64,000 bases of DNA, from contig NZ_LVEN01000004.1 of assembly GCF_001686925.1 (NCBI RefSeq), forward strand, positions 62,001 through 126,000, given 5' to 3'. This document shows, in pieces, positions 1 to 7,216 of this stretch. Numbering within the stretch: the first letter of the stretch is position 1; each line of letters opens with the position of its first letter. The notes below the pieces were generated by a model. That model was not told the DNA's origin. It worked only from the letters and a program-made list of their open reading frames with translations, and ran no database searches. Source of the stretch: Flavobacterium piscis. GTDB taxonomy: Bacteria; Bacteroidota; Bacteroidia; Flavobacteriales; Flavobacteriaceae. Both the position numbers and the translations under genes were made by a program.

Positions 1-32
1 ATTCCAAACCCCAATTAACACATTTACATGAA

Positions 33-48
33 TTGGAATTTGGAATTT
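33..48. repeat. Heptad TTGGAAT repeat downstream of the DUF3127 gene
   Basis: Two TTGGAAT units (TTGGAATTTGGAATTT) lie in the AT-rich stretch after the DUF3127 stop codon. A looser ATTCCAA unit begins at position 1, so a weak hairpin is possible. The same heptad recurs near 6745, 12360, 14800, 43830 and 62845. Confidence 0.5.
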
Positions 49-68
49 ATTTTTTGAATTTTAAACGC

Positions 69-440
69 TTAGAAAGGTAAATCGTCTGGTTCGTCTTCGT
101 TTAAGTTTGTTGCCGGAGCAAAAGTTTCAGCAGTTGGCATTGCCGGAGTTTGTCCAGGTCCTTCTGGTGCTAATCTTTCGATTCTCCAACCTTGAATACT
201 ATTGAAATATCTGGTTTCTCCTTGTGGATTAACCCATTCTCTTCCTCTTAAATTGATAGAAACTTTTACTGCCTCTCCTTGTTTGTAGCTACTTAATAAA
301 TCGCATTTATCTTGTGTAAATTCGATCAAAATATGCTGTGGATACTGCTCATCTGTGGTAACAACCAACTCTCTTTTTTTGAATGCAGCACTAACTTGTT
401 GCTCTGGGTTCACCACTTTTACTTTTCCTGTAACTTCCAT
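69..440 (-). CDS. DUF3127 domain-containing protein
   Basis: The 123-residue protein matches the DUF3127 family of Bacteroidota, a small probably beta-barrel domain over residues 1-90. A Pro/Ala/Thr-rich linker follows (about 92-112), and the protein ends in the acidic tip DEPDDLPF. That tip resembles the C-terminal peptide of single-stranded DNA-binding protein (acidic residues then a hydrophobic pair ending in Pro-Phe), which recruits repair and replication partners. An OB-fold nucleic-acid-binding role is therefore plausible, but it is inference; the family has no firm function. The gene lies 29 bases after the flavin reductase-like gene on the same strand and is probably co-transcribed with it. 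Confidence 0.85.
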   Translation of the reverse strand: MEVTGKVKVVNPEQQVSAAFKKRELVVTTDEQYPQHILIEFTQDKCDLLSSYKQGEAVKVSINLRGREWVNPQGETRYFNSIQGWRIERLAPEGPGQTPAMPTAETFAPATNLNEDEPDDLPF

Positions 441-469
441 CTTCTTCTATATTAATTATTGTTTCTTTT

Positions 470-1345
470 CTATTTTTTTGCTAAAAGCACTTTCCATGCC
501 GATGAAATATCATCTTTATTCAAATATTTTTTGGCTTCTAAATGTACCTTTTCCTGATCATCGGAACTTAATACTCCTTTCACCGAAAAGTTTTCTTTCA
601 CAAATATACTAACTTCTTCCGTTGTAGGCAAGGCTTCAATATTACCTAATTTCCCGAGATCATTTCCGTTAAAAACGGGGCTTTCCCTGATATAATTAGG
701 GATTATATCTACACCAACACCTAATGTTGTAAGAGGTTTTGGCACTTCAAAAAGTCCCTGATTAGATCTTGAATACCAATTACTTCCTAATCTTGAAACC
801 AGATCAATTTTATGCTGATCGATAGCTCCGTTTTCATCTAAAATTGCTTCGTGAATATGCATTTTTACCACCTCACAAAGAATCAAATTGCCCGCTCCGC
901 CCTGATCTCCTAACGGAATAATCTGCGTGACTTTGCACTCAAACTGCACCGGCGACTCTTTTACGCGATACGGTTTTACTAAATCTGACGGAATTTGCGT
1001 TAGTCCGGCTTTGATAAACTCGTTTACACCTTCTCCATATTCGGTACTTGCCAAGGAGGTTTGCTGCACCATATCATAATTCACAACATTTATCACCACT
1101 TCGCGAGTTGCCTCTGCATTGATCAACGTGTGTTTTACAGTATTATCGCGTACGCGGCGTGCCGGCGAAAAAACCAAAATTGGCGGATTGGTACTGAACA
1201 CATTAAAGAAACTAAATGGCGACAAATTTGGGATTCCTTTTGCACTAATAGTACTTGCAAAGGCAATAGGCCTTGGCCCCACAGCGCTTTGCAAATAGCC
1301 CTGCAGTTTTGCCGTTGGAATTTCTTTTGGATCGATGCTAATCAT
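470..1345 (-). CDS. Flavin reductase family protein (FMN-binding split barrel)
   Basis: The N-terminal 200 residues fit the flavin reductase-like split-barrel family: early IPTAKLQGYLQSAVGPRPIAF, then NLSPFSFFNVFSTNPP and a central HxxxI beta strand. Members bind FMN and reduce flavins or act as flavoenzyme partners; the substrate here is unknown. The Met beginning MISIDPKEIP (start at 1345) is preferred over the one nine codons upstream, because MRFGQKEKS precedes the conserved region and is probably leader sequence. That gives 291 residues. A TACTTTTG box on the minus strand (1391-1384) lies about 40 bases upstream. The gene is followed by the DUF3127 gene. Confidence 0.85.
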   Translation of the reverse strand: MISIDPKEIPTAKLQGYLQSAVGPRPIAFASTISAKGIPNLSPFSFFNVFSTNPPILVFSPARRVRDNTVKHTLINAEATREVVINVVNYDMVQQTSLASTEYGEGVNEFIKAGLTQIPSDLVKPYRVKESPVQFECKVTQIIPLGDQGGAGNLILCEVVKMHIHEAILDENGAIDQHKIDLVSRLGSNWYSRSNQGLFEVPKPLTTLGVGVDIIPNYIRESPVFNGNDLGKLGNIEALPTTEEVSIFVKENFSVKGVLSSDDQEKVHLEAKKYLNKDDISSAWKVLLAKK

Positions 1346-1383
1346 AGATTTTTCTTTTTGACCAAATCTCATTTCGGTTAATG

Positions 1384-1391
1384 CAAAAGTA
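1384..1391 (-). promoter_or_regulatory. Candidate -7 box for the flavin reductase/DUF3127 pair
   Basis: The minus strand reads TACTTTTG, a perfect match to the Bacteroidota -7 consensus TAnnTTTG. A TTTG lies upstream at 1411-1408, only 16 bases away, shorter than the usual spacing of about 19-20, so the -33 assignment is doubtful. Confidence 0.5.
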
Positions 1392-1506
1392 GAGAAATCG
1401 TTTTTGTCAAAGAAATAGTTTTAGATTTAAAAACAAAAAATCTTTAGCCGTTTATAAAATATTAAATGTGTTTATTTCGTTATATTTATACCTCAAAAAA
1501 TAATTT

Positions 1507-2655
1507 ATGTCTTTTTCTGAAAGAAGAAATACTACTCGTTGGATTATTATTTTCATTTCCTTTTTAATCATTTCTTTGATTCTTTGGAACACTTATACTT
1601 TTTTCCAAATTTTCAAAAATGAAGAGCGAATAAAGATGAATCTTTGGGCAAATGCTTCAAAAACGCTTATCAATGCTGATGAAAATACCGACTTGGATTT
1701 ACCGCTTGAGATAATAAACAACAATAATTCTGTTCCTGTTATGCTCACGATGTATGGCAAAGTAATTAGCTCAAAGAATATCCCTGATGAAATTATTGAA
1801 GATAAAGATAAATTGTCAGCGTACTTAGCCAATTTAAAAAATGAGAATGAACCTATTCTCATTGAATATGCTCCGGGAAAACAACAGCAGGTTTACTATG
1901 GAAATTCTGCATTACTAAAGAAACTCAAGTATTATCCGGTTGCTTTATTGCTGATTATCTTTTTGTTTGGTGCTTTGATTTACAACTTTTACAAAAGTAC
2001 CAAAATGGCCACTCAAAATAAACTGTGGGCAGGAATGGCAAAAGAAACTGCCCATCAAATTGGTACACCTTTATCATCTCTAATTGGATGGGTTGAGATA
2101 TTAAAAACAGAAGATATTGATCAATCGATAACAGTAGAAATAGAAAAAGACATCGAAAGATTACAAACCATTACAGATCGTTTTTCTAAAATTGGATCGG
2201 TTCCTGTTTTAGAAGAACATAATATTATTACTGAAACGCTGCATATTTATGAATATTTGCAATCCCGTTTTTCTAAACAAGTTACTTTTTCTTATAATGC
2301 GCCAGAAAAACCTATTATGGTAATGATAAATCCAACGCTGCACAGCTGGACGATTGAAAATTTAGTTAAAAATGCTATTGATGCCATGAAAGGGAAAGGA
2401 AGTTTAGATCTTCAAATTGAACAGGATGCACATCATGTAAAAATAAATGTAAAAGATTCCGGAACCGGGATTGCTAAAAATCAATTTAAAACCATCTTCG
2501 AACCAGGATTCACTACAAAAAAACGTGGTTGGGGATTGGGGCTTTCCTTAACCAAAAGAATAGTTGAAGAATATCATAGCGGAAAAATAAAAGTCCTACA
2601 TTCTGAAATTGGAAAAGGAACTACATTTCAGATTTCTCTAAATAAAAAAGTGTAG
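1507..2655 (+). CDS. Membrane sensor histidine kinase (orphan)
   Basis: This 382-residue protein has two transmembrane helices (about 11-33 and 143-162) flanking an extracytoplasmic sensor segment of roughly 110 residues with no recognised domain. A HisKA-like dimerisation region follows with phospho-acceptor His183 in AKETAHQIGTPLSSL. The HATPase domain has N-box Asn289 (NLVKNAIDAM), the DSGTG G1 box (317-321) and a GWGLGLSLTK G2 box (341-350). It should autophosphorylate and pass phosphate to a response regulator, but none is encoded nearby. The final codons lie in the terminator stem. The stimulus is unknown. Confidence 0.9.
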   Translation: MSFSERRNTTRWIIIFISFLIISLILWNTYTFFQIFKNEERIKMNLWANASKTLINADENTDLDLPLEIINNNNSVPVMLTMYGKVISSKNIPDEIIEDKDKLSAYLANLKNENEPILIEYAPGKQQQVYYGNSALLKKLKYYPVALLLIIFLFGALIYNFYKSTKMATQNKLWAGMAKETAHQIGTPLSSLIGWVEILKTEDIDQSITVEIEKDIERLQTITDRFSKIGSVPVLEEHNIITETLHIYEYLQSRFSKQVTFSYNAPEKPIMVMINPTLHSWTIENLVKNAIDAMKGKGSLDLQIEQDAHHVKINVKDSGTGIAKNQFKTIFEPGFTTKKRGWGLGLSLTKRIVEEYHSGKIKVLHSEIGKGTTFQISLNKKV

Positions 2656-2681
2656 CAAAAATTACTTTACTACACTTTTTT
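2644..2681 (+). terminator. Terminator overlapping the histidine kinase stop codon
   Basis: A 12-base arm (2644-2655, AAAAAAGTGTAG) pairs perfectly with 2670-2681 (CTACACTTTTTT), followed by further T residues. The left arm contains the kinase stop codon. Confidence 0.8.
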
Positions 2682-2691
2682 TATGTTTGAA

Positions 2692-2717
2692 TGTCAGGCT
2701 GAGCGAAGTCGAACCTC
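2692..2717. repeat. Dispersed CTGAGCGAAGTCGAA element
   Basis: The sequence GGCTGAGCGAAGTCGAA lies between the kinase terminator and the HIT gene. Its reverse complement recurs at 17535-17559 and a degenerate copy at about 54290-54350. It codes for nothing apparent. Confidence 0.6.
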
Positions 2718-2723
2718 TATGTT

Positions 2724-3113
2724 TTACAAATTTGCCTGAATACTTTTAGCCAAAGCTTCAAATTCTTCTTTAGAAAGTGATACTTTATCATGAAAACGCA
2801 TTTCATCCATATGGTTTAATGGAATTAAATGAACGTGGGCATGAGGAACTTCTAATCCTACGACAGCCATTCCTACTCTTTTGCAGGGAACACTTTTCTC
2901 TAAAGCAATTGCAATTTTCTTAGAAAACTTCATTAGCCCTAAATACAACTCATCATCCATATCAAAAATCTTATCGATTTCTTGTTTCGGAATACAAAGC
3001 GTGTGTCCTTTTGCATTTGGATTTACATCTAAAAAAGCCAGGTAATTGTCGTCTTCAGCAATTTTATATGCAGGAATTTCTCCGTTTACTATTTTCGTGA
3101 ATATTGAACTCAT
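2724..3113 (-). CDS. HIT family protein (nucleotide phosphohydrolase/transferase)
   Basis: The 129-residue protein is a full-length HIT-fold enzyme. It carries the N-terminal IFTKIVNGEIP segment typical of the Hint branch and the histidine triad HAHVHL at 91-96; the last two triad histidines flank Val94. Hint-type enzymes hydrolyse adenosine phosphoramidates and related AMP adducts in the cytoplasm. It follows greA on the same strand, 67 bases downstream, with a hairpin in the gap, so it may be partly read from the greA promoter. The exact substrate cannot be told from sequence. Confidence 0.92.
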   Translation of the reverse strand: MSSIFTKIVNGEIPAYKIAEDDNYLAFLDVNPNAKGHTLCIPKQEIDKIFDMDDELYLGLMKFSKKIAIALEKSVPCKRVGMAVVGLEVPHAHVHLIPLNHMDEMRFHDKVSLSKEEFEALAKSIQANL

Positions 3114-3132
3114 CGTTTATTCGTTTATTTGA

Positions 3133-3160
3133 TTAATCGTTTAACCGATTTAACGATTAA
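3133..3160 (-). terminator. Hairpin between greA and the HIT gene
   Basis: TTAATCGTT (3133-3141) pairs with AACGATTAA (3152-3160) around a 10-base loop, within a run of GTTTAA-like hexads. On the minus strand it follows greA and could attenuate read-through into the HIT gene. It lacks a strong U-tract. Confidence 0.4.
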
Positions 3161-3180
3161 ACAGTTAAACCTTAAAAAAA

Positions 3181-3657
3181 TTAGTCTCTTGTGATTTCAA
3201 GAATCTCAAATTTCAAAACTCCGTTTGGCACTGTGATTTCAGCTACTTCTCCAACAGATTTTCCTAATAAACCTTTCCCAATAGGAGATGTTACAGAGAT
3301 TTTTCCTGTTTTCAAATCGGCTTCACTTTCAGCAACAAGTGTATATTTCATTTCCATTCCGTTGCCTTGGTTTTTAATTTTTACATTAGAAAGTACCAAC
3401 GCTTTCGAAACGTCTAATTGCGATTCGTCTATTAATCTTGCATTAGAATATACTTCCTCCAGCTTAGAAATTCTCATTTCAAGTAAACCTTGTGCTTCTT
3501 TTGCGGCATCATATTCGGCGTTTTCAGATAAATCACCTTTGTCTCTTGCTTCTGCTATATCTTGAGATGCCTTTGGACGCATTACACTTTTTAAATGCTC
3601 CAACTCATCTTTTAATTTTTTTAATCCTTCTGCTGTATAATAAGATACTTTACTCAT
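3181..3657 (-). CDS. greA: Transcription elongation factor GreA
   Basis: The 158 residues match GreA throughout. There is an N-terminal antiparallel coiled coil (about 1-75) with the acidic tip motif DISENAEYDAAKE-like sequence GDLSENAEYDAAKEAQ. A C-terminal FKBP-like domain includes VTSPIGKGLLGKSVGEVAEI. GreA enters the RNA polymerase secondary channel and stimulates cleavage of backtracked transcripts. The length is normal for the family. The leader carries a promoter box and a terminator-like hairpin, which suggests attenuation of its own transcript. Confidence 0.97.
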   Translation of the reverse strand: MSKVSYYTAEGLKKLKDELEHLKSVMRPKASQDIAEARDKGDLSENAEYDAAKEAQGLLEMRISKLEEVYSNARLIDESQLDVSKALVLSNVKIKNQGNGMEMKYTLVAESEADLKTGKISVTSPIGKGLLGKSVGEVAEITVPNGVLKFEILEITRD

Positions 3658-3675
3658 AACTTCGTCGTTTATATA

Positions 3676-3720
3676 AATACAAAAAATCCCATCGGGACGG
3701 GATTTTGTATTACAAATATA
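3676..3720 (-). promoter_or_regulatory. greA promoter -7 box and terminator-like leader hairpin
   Basis: On the minus strand, TATATTTG (3720-3713) matches TAnnTTTG. Immediately downstream a hairpin forms between AATACAAAATCCC (3711-3699) and GGGATTTTTTGTATT (3690-3676). Its eight-base-pair core is followed by a run of six U that only partly pairs. The structure sits between the presumed start site and the greA start codon at 3657, where only an attenuator or unrelated repeat would be expected. Confidence 0.55.
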
Positions 3721-3812
3721 CTATTATTTTTTATAGTACATAATTATATGTTAATCATATAAAAATCAAATCTAAATAAATTATTTTTGTTTCACTAATT
3801 CTTATTAAAATA

Positions 3813-4226
3813 ATGAAAAAATTCTGGCTATTAATCGTCTTTGTTTCGCTACTTATTTCCTGCAGTGATAATAATAACAGCAACAAAAACCCAAACATAC
3901 CAAGTTACCCTGTCAACCTGACCGTTGACATGAATTTACCTGCTTATTCTAATCTTAAATTTGTAAGTAACGGCGTTATCGTTCCTAATTACGGAGCAAA
4001 AGGAATTATCATTTTTAATGCCGGAAGTGGCTATAATGCATTTGATGCTGCCTGTCCTAATCAATCTGTGACTTCATGCATTGCTATGACAATTAATGGC
4101 ATCAATGCGGTTTGTTCCTGCGACAAAACAGAGTATAGCTTATTTACCGGACTTGGAGGACAAGAATATCCATTAAAACAATATCGAGTTGAAGTAAGCG
4201 GAAGTGTAATTCACGTTTATAATTAA
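3813..4226 (+). CDS. Small Rieske-like lipoprotein lacking the histidine ligands
   Basis: A lipoprotein signal ends at Cys17 (LLISCSDNN), followed by an Asn-rich linker. The mature part (about 115 residues) reads like a Rieske fold, with AFDAACPNQ, CSCDKTEYSLFTG, then YPLKQYRVEVSGSVIHVYN as the closing strands. In a true Rieske centre the first cysteine is followed by His two residues on and the second pair is CxxH. Here the matching positions are Asn84 after Cys82 and Asp105 after Cys102, with extra cysteines at 90 and 104. It probably does not hold a standard 2Fe-2S cluster. It may have become a disulfide-stabilised or other metal-binding lipoprotein. It is transcribed alone. Confidence 0.7.
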   Translation: MKKFWLLIVFVSLLISCSDNNNSNKNPNIPSYPVNLTVDMNLPAYSNLKFVSNGVIVPNYGAKGIIIFNAGSGYNAFDAACPNQSVTSCIAMTINGINAVCSCDKTEYSLFTGLGGQEYPLKQYRVEVSGSVIHVYN

Positions 4227-4231
4227 TATAA

Positions 4232-4267
4232 AAAAAAGCCTGAAAGTTTACATTTTCAGGCTTTTTT
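4232..4267. terminator. Bidirectional terminator between the Rieske-like and TonB receptor genes
   Basis: The arms at 4232-4245 (AAAAAAGCCTGAAA) and 4254-4267 (TTTCAGGCTTTTTT) pair perfectly. A-tract and T-tract on either side serve both convergent genes. Confidence 0.85.
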
Positions 4268-4280
4268 GCTTTTAAGCTTA

Positions 4281-6470
4281 TTAAAATTTCAATGTCAGTC
4301 CGGCTAAGAAATTAATTCCTGCCTGCGGATAGTAGTAAGGATAAATATCCCACATGGCTCCGTTTGAAACATATTTTTTATCCAGAATATTGTTTACTAA
4401 ACCGGTAATCATAATCGATTTGAAAACTGATTTTGGTTTTATTTCGTAAGAAATATTCAAATCGTTTACAAAATAATCCGCCAGCTTCGCTTCGGGCAAT
4501 TCGATATTGTTCATGTATTGCTCTCCAACAAATTTTTGCAATAACGAAATGTGTAAACTCTCCATTGGGCTGTACACAATAATATTTCCGGCAATCACAT
4601 TTGGCGAATAAGCAATATCTGTTGTTCCGTAGTATTGTCCTTCAACAGCTAAATCGACATTTTTATTGCTGCTTAAAGTGAAATTAGGTCTAAGAAGAAA
4701 TTTCTCAGAAAGCTTGATCGTTGCATCTACTTCAAAACCTAAACGGTAGCTTTTTTCAGTATTGGCACGAATGGGCGCTCCAACATCATCTAATCTTCCG
4801 GTTAAAATCAATTGATCTTTATAACCCATATAGTAGAAATTAGAATTTAGTTGAAATTTCTCTGAATTGAATCTCCATCCTAATTCAAAATCATTTAATT
4901 TTTCAGGTTTTACGTTTCCGCCTTCGTAATCGGTTCTGTTTGGTTCACGATTCGCACGGGCGTATGAAAAATAAAGTGCGTTTTTTTGATTGATTTCGTA
5001 ATTTAAACCCGCTTTTGGATTAAAGAAATTGAAAGTATCATCGACTATTCCTGTTTCTTTTGAATTTGCTTTGTACTGAACTCTTCTATATTGTAAATCG
5101 CCGTAGAAACTCAATTTTTCAGTAAACTGATAGTTGGCTTTTGCAAAGACATTTCCATCTGTTTTGGTTGAATAATCATCATAATAATGATCGCCTAGTT
5201 CCGACAGATCAGAATTTCTTGCCCAGATTACTTTTCCGTAATGATCGCCTTCATATTTGTTCCAGCCTCCACCAAGAATAACATCCAGCTTTTCTTCTTT
5301 GTATTTTACAGAAAAAGTTGTTCCGTAAAAATCATTATCTAACCATTTCTGACGAATTAAATCTGTTCCGGGAACTAATTCTCCCAAATCATTTTCAACC
5401 ATCTTTGTAGGCTGAATTGGTCCGTATCCTTCTACTGGTTCATTGTATTTATAATTTTCATAAAATCCTTGTCCTTTTGTATAATGAAGAGCGAAGTTGC
5501 TGCTCCATTTATCAGACCATGATTCGCTCCAATGTAATTGATAGTGATTTTGTTTGTAATTATCCGTTTCATTGTCATAGAAATGAACATTTCCTGCTTC
5601 ATCTTTATATTTCCCTGCAGAATTATAAGTTCGATCTGAATTTAAAGTTTCAGCATCAATTCCGTTCCAGGATTGGTAGGTTTTTTCAGTTCCGCCAAAA
5701 ACCAATGCTTTAATTAAAGTTGTTTTTCCTACGTAAGTCCCTTGCAGAAAATAGGATTTAAGATCCGAACTGGCACGATCTACATAACCATCAGATTTAA
5801 TGGTAGACAAACGTCCGGCCAATTCAAAATGATCGTTTAATAAACCTGTACTAAATTTTACCGTGTTTTTGTTTGAATTGAAACTTCCGTAAGAACTGGA
5901 AATTTCTCCGGTTGGTTTTGAAGCATAACTATCTGTAAGCATATTTAAACTTGCGCCAAAAGCTCCTGAACCATTTGTCGAAGTTCCTACACCACGCTGC
6001 AGCTGTAAACTTTCTACAGACGAAGCAAAGTCCGGCATGTTTACCCAGAAAGTTCCCTGACTTTCAGAATCATTATACGGAATTCCGTTGATGGTTACGT
6101 TTACTCTTGTAGCATCGCTTCCGCGGACTCTGATTCCGGTATACCCTATTCCACCTCCTGCATCAGAAGTAGTAACAACAGATGGCAGATAGTTCATTAA
6201 AACAGGAATATCCTGTCCTAAGTTTCTAAATTTAATTTCCTTTTTATCCATATTACTAAATGTAACAGGAGTTTTTGTCGTAACACGAACTGCTGAAACT
6301 AACACATCGTCAAGTTTATTGACTTTGGTTGAATCTTGTTCCTGTGCGAAAGAAAATTGTGCCAAGAAAATAGAAGAAAGAAAAAAGAAAATAGACTTTT
6401 GGTTCAGCTTTGAACCTTTGAACCTTTGTGTCTTTGTGCCTGTGAAGGTACCTTTAATAATAGTTTTCAT
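4281..6470 (-). CDS. TonB-dependent outer-membrane receptor, probable thiamin importer
   Basis: The 729-residue protein is a TonB-dependent receptor of the FecA/CirA type. A signal peptide ends near FAQEQD, and the plug domain (about 60-180) has GGIGYTGIRVRGSDATRVNVTINGIPYND. A 22-strand barrel follows, ending ...NFLAGLTLKF with the terminal Phe typical of outer-membrane proteins. A TPP riboswitch directly upstream makes thiamin or a thiamin phosphate the likely ligand, as known for TPP-controlled receptors of Bacteroidota. The signal-peptide n-region is unusually long because a GGTTCAAA-type repeat is read in frame there. No SusD partner is present. Confidence 0.92.
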   Translation of the reverse strand: MKTIIKGTFTGTKTQRFKGSKLNQKSIFFFLSSIFLAQFSFAQEQDSTKVNKLDDVLVSAVRVTTKTPVTFSNMDKKEIKFRNLGQDIPVLMNYLPSVVTTSDAGGGIGYTGIRVRGSDATRVNVTINGIPYNDSESQGTFWVNMPDFASSVESLQLQRGVGTSTNGSGAFGASLNMLTDSYASKPTGEISSSYGSFNSNKNTVKFSTGLLNDHFELAGRLSTIKSDGYVDRASSDLKSYFLQGTYVGKTTLIKALVFGGTEKTYQSWNGIDAETLNSDRTYNSAGKYKDEAGNVHFYDNETDNYKQNHYQLHWSESWSDKWSSNFALHYTKGQGFYENYKYNEPVEGYGPIQPTKMVENDLGELVPGTDLIRQKWLDNDFYGTTFSVKYKEEKLDVILGGGWNKYEGDHYGKVIWARNSDLSELGDHYYDDYSTKTDGNVFAKANYQFTEKLSFYGDLQYRRVQYKANSKETGIVDDTFNFFNPKAGLNYEINQKNALYFSYARANREPNRTDYEGGNVKPEKLNDFELGWRFNSEKFQLNSNFYYMGYKDQLILTGRLDDVGAPIRANTEKSYRLGFEVDATIKLSEKFLLRPNFTLSSNKNVDLAVEGQYYGTTDIAYSPNVIAGNIIVYSPMESLHISLLQKFVGEQYMNNIELPEAKLADYFVNDLNISYEIKPKSVFKSIMITGLVNNILDKKYVSNGAMWDIYPYYYPQAGINFLAGLTLKF
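6408..6450. repeat. GGTTCAAA-type tandem repeat inside the receptor's signal-peptide coding region
   Basis: On the minus strand a short tandem of CAAAGGTTCAAAGGTTCAAA with flanking CACAAAGACACAAAG lies in codons 6-21 of the receptor. It encodes the stretch FTGTKTQRFKGSKL, which lengthens the polar n-region before the hydrophobic core. Its low-complexity look suggests insertion of a normally intergenic repeat. Confidence 0.55.
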
Positions 6471-6487
6471 TCGTAAAGAATTACGAA
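6470..6487 (-). promoter_or_regulatory. Hairpin abutting the receptor start codon
   Basis: In the mRNA, UUCGUAA (6487-6481) pairs with UUACGAA (6476-6470) around a UUCU loop. The last A of the 3' arm is the first base of the AUG. It would hinder initiation and could be the expression platform of the upstream riboswitch, or simply a local structure. Confidence 0.45.
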
Positions 6488-6568
6488 TAAAAGGGGGAAT
6501 TATTCTTTGTTAAAATTAATAAATGTTTCACGACAAAATATAGTGTGCACGCTAAAATTGTCGTTTAT

Positions 6569-6645
6569 TTCCCTTAGCGACATTACTCGCTCAGGTTCGT
6601 TGGGTATGATCTCAGCTCGTTATTTAGAGCACCCCTTTGAGACAG
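6569..6645 (-). ncRNA. TPP riboswitch (THI element)
   Basis: Read on the minus strand, the region carries the hallmark blocks of the thiamin pyrophosphate aptamer in order: GGGGTGCTC, GCTGAGATCATACCC, GAACCTGA, then GTAATGTCGCTAAGGGA. The CTGAGA and ACCTGA blocks are the pyrimidine- and pyrophosphate-contacting parts of the known aptamer. It starts at about the predicted transcription start and ends about 100 bases before the TonB receptor start codon. TPP binding should lower receptor expression. Confidence 0.93.
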
Positions 6646-6647
6646 TG

Positions 6648-6679
6648 CAAATGTAGTGTTAAAAATTTCAAAAGTCAAA
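6648..6679 (-). promoter_or_regulatory. Promoter of the TPP riboswitch/TonB receptor transcript
   Basis: The minus strand has TTTG (6679-6676), a 20-base spacer and TACATTTG (6655-6648). This is a full match to the Bacteroidota consensus TTTG-N19/20-TAnnTTTG. The expected start site, about 6643, falls just at the 5' edge of the aptamer. Confidence 0.75.
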
Positions 6680-6732
6680 AGACAATGGCAAAAATCAATT
6701 ACAATAAATTAAACTCAAAAATAATAAATCTC

Positions 6733-6806
6733 AAAAAACTGAAATTCCAAATTCCAACTGAAAACTACATAAGTGAGCTTTTTGGAATTTGGAATTTCAG
6801 TTTTTT
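6733..6806. terminator. Long inverted repeat of ATTCCAA heptads, terminator after arfB
   Basis: Arms 6733-6757 and 6782-6806 are perfect 25-base inverted copies around a 24-base loop. They contain the core CTGAAATTCCAAATTCCAA, flanked by an A6 run and a T6 run. It begins six bases after the arfB stop and should stop transcription from either side. Confidence 0.8.
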
Positions 6807-6811
6807 GGAAT

Positions 6812-7216
6812 TTAATCTAAGTCTGGTTTTCTGCGAGATTGCTTTCTCTCAGAAATATTCTTTTTGTCCTTTATTCTTTTCTTAATTACCGATTTTGGAA
6901 TCTTGGTTGCTTTACGAATTTTAGGTACAAACAATCCTTTTTTGATAATTTCCAGAAAGCGTTTTATGACAATATCTTTGTTTTTAATCTGGCTTCTGTC
7001 TTCATCACAGTTTAAAATCAAGACGTTTTCTGTTGTTAATCGGGAGGAAATATTCGTTAGCAAAAGTAATTTTTCTTCCTCAGATAAAGCCTGAGAAGTA
7101 TTCAAGTCAAAAGTCAAAACTACTTTCGAAGAAACTTTATTTACATTTTGTCCGCCGGCACCACTACTTCTCACGGCTTTGAAACTTAACTCTGATATGA
7201 TTTTTTCGATATTCAT
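6812..7216 (-). CDS. arfB: Peptidyl-tRNA hydrolase ArfB (ribosome rescue)
   Basis: The 134-residue protein has the release-factor-type GGQ motif in RSSGAGGQNVNKVSSKVVLTFD (near residue 20). It ends in the basic, Arg/Lys-rich tail (RIKDKKNISERKQSRRKPD) that threads into the empty mRNA channel. ArfB/YaeJ frees ribosomes stalled without a stop codon by hydrolysing peptidyl-tRNA. Its start codon overlaps the stop of the upstream kinase/DUF4301 gene by one base (TAATG), a sign of translational coupling. The length fits the family. Confidence 0.95.
   Translation of the reverse strand: MNIEKIISELSFKAVRSSGAGGQNVNKVSSKVVLTFDLNTSQALSEEEKLLLLTNISSRLTTENVLILNCDEDRSQIKNKDIVIKRFLEIIKKGLFVPKIRKATKIPKSVIKKRIKDKKNISERKQSRRKPDLD

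Noticed and set aside
6637..6885. 82-codon plus-strand frame between the riboswitch and arfB
   Set aside because: It runs through the long inverted-repeat terminator and the 3' end of arfB and has no recognisable features.
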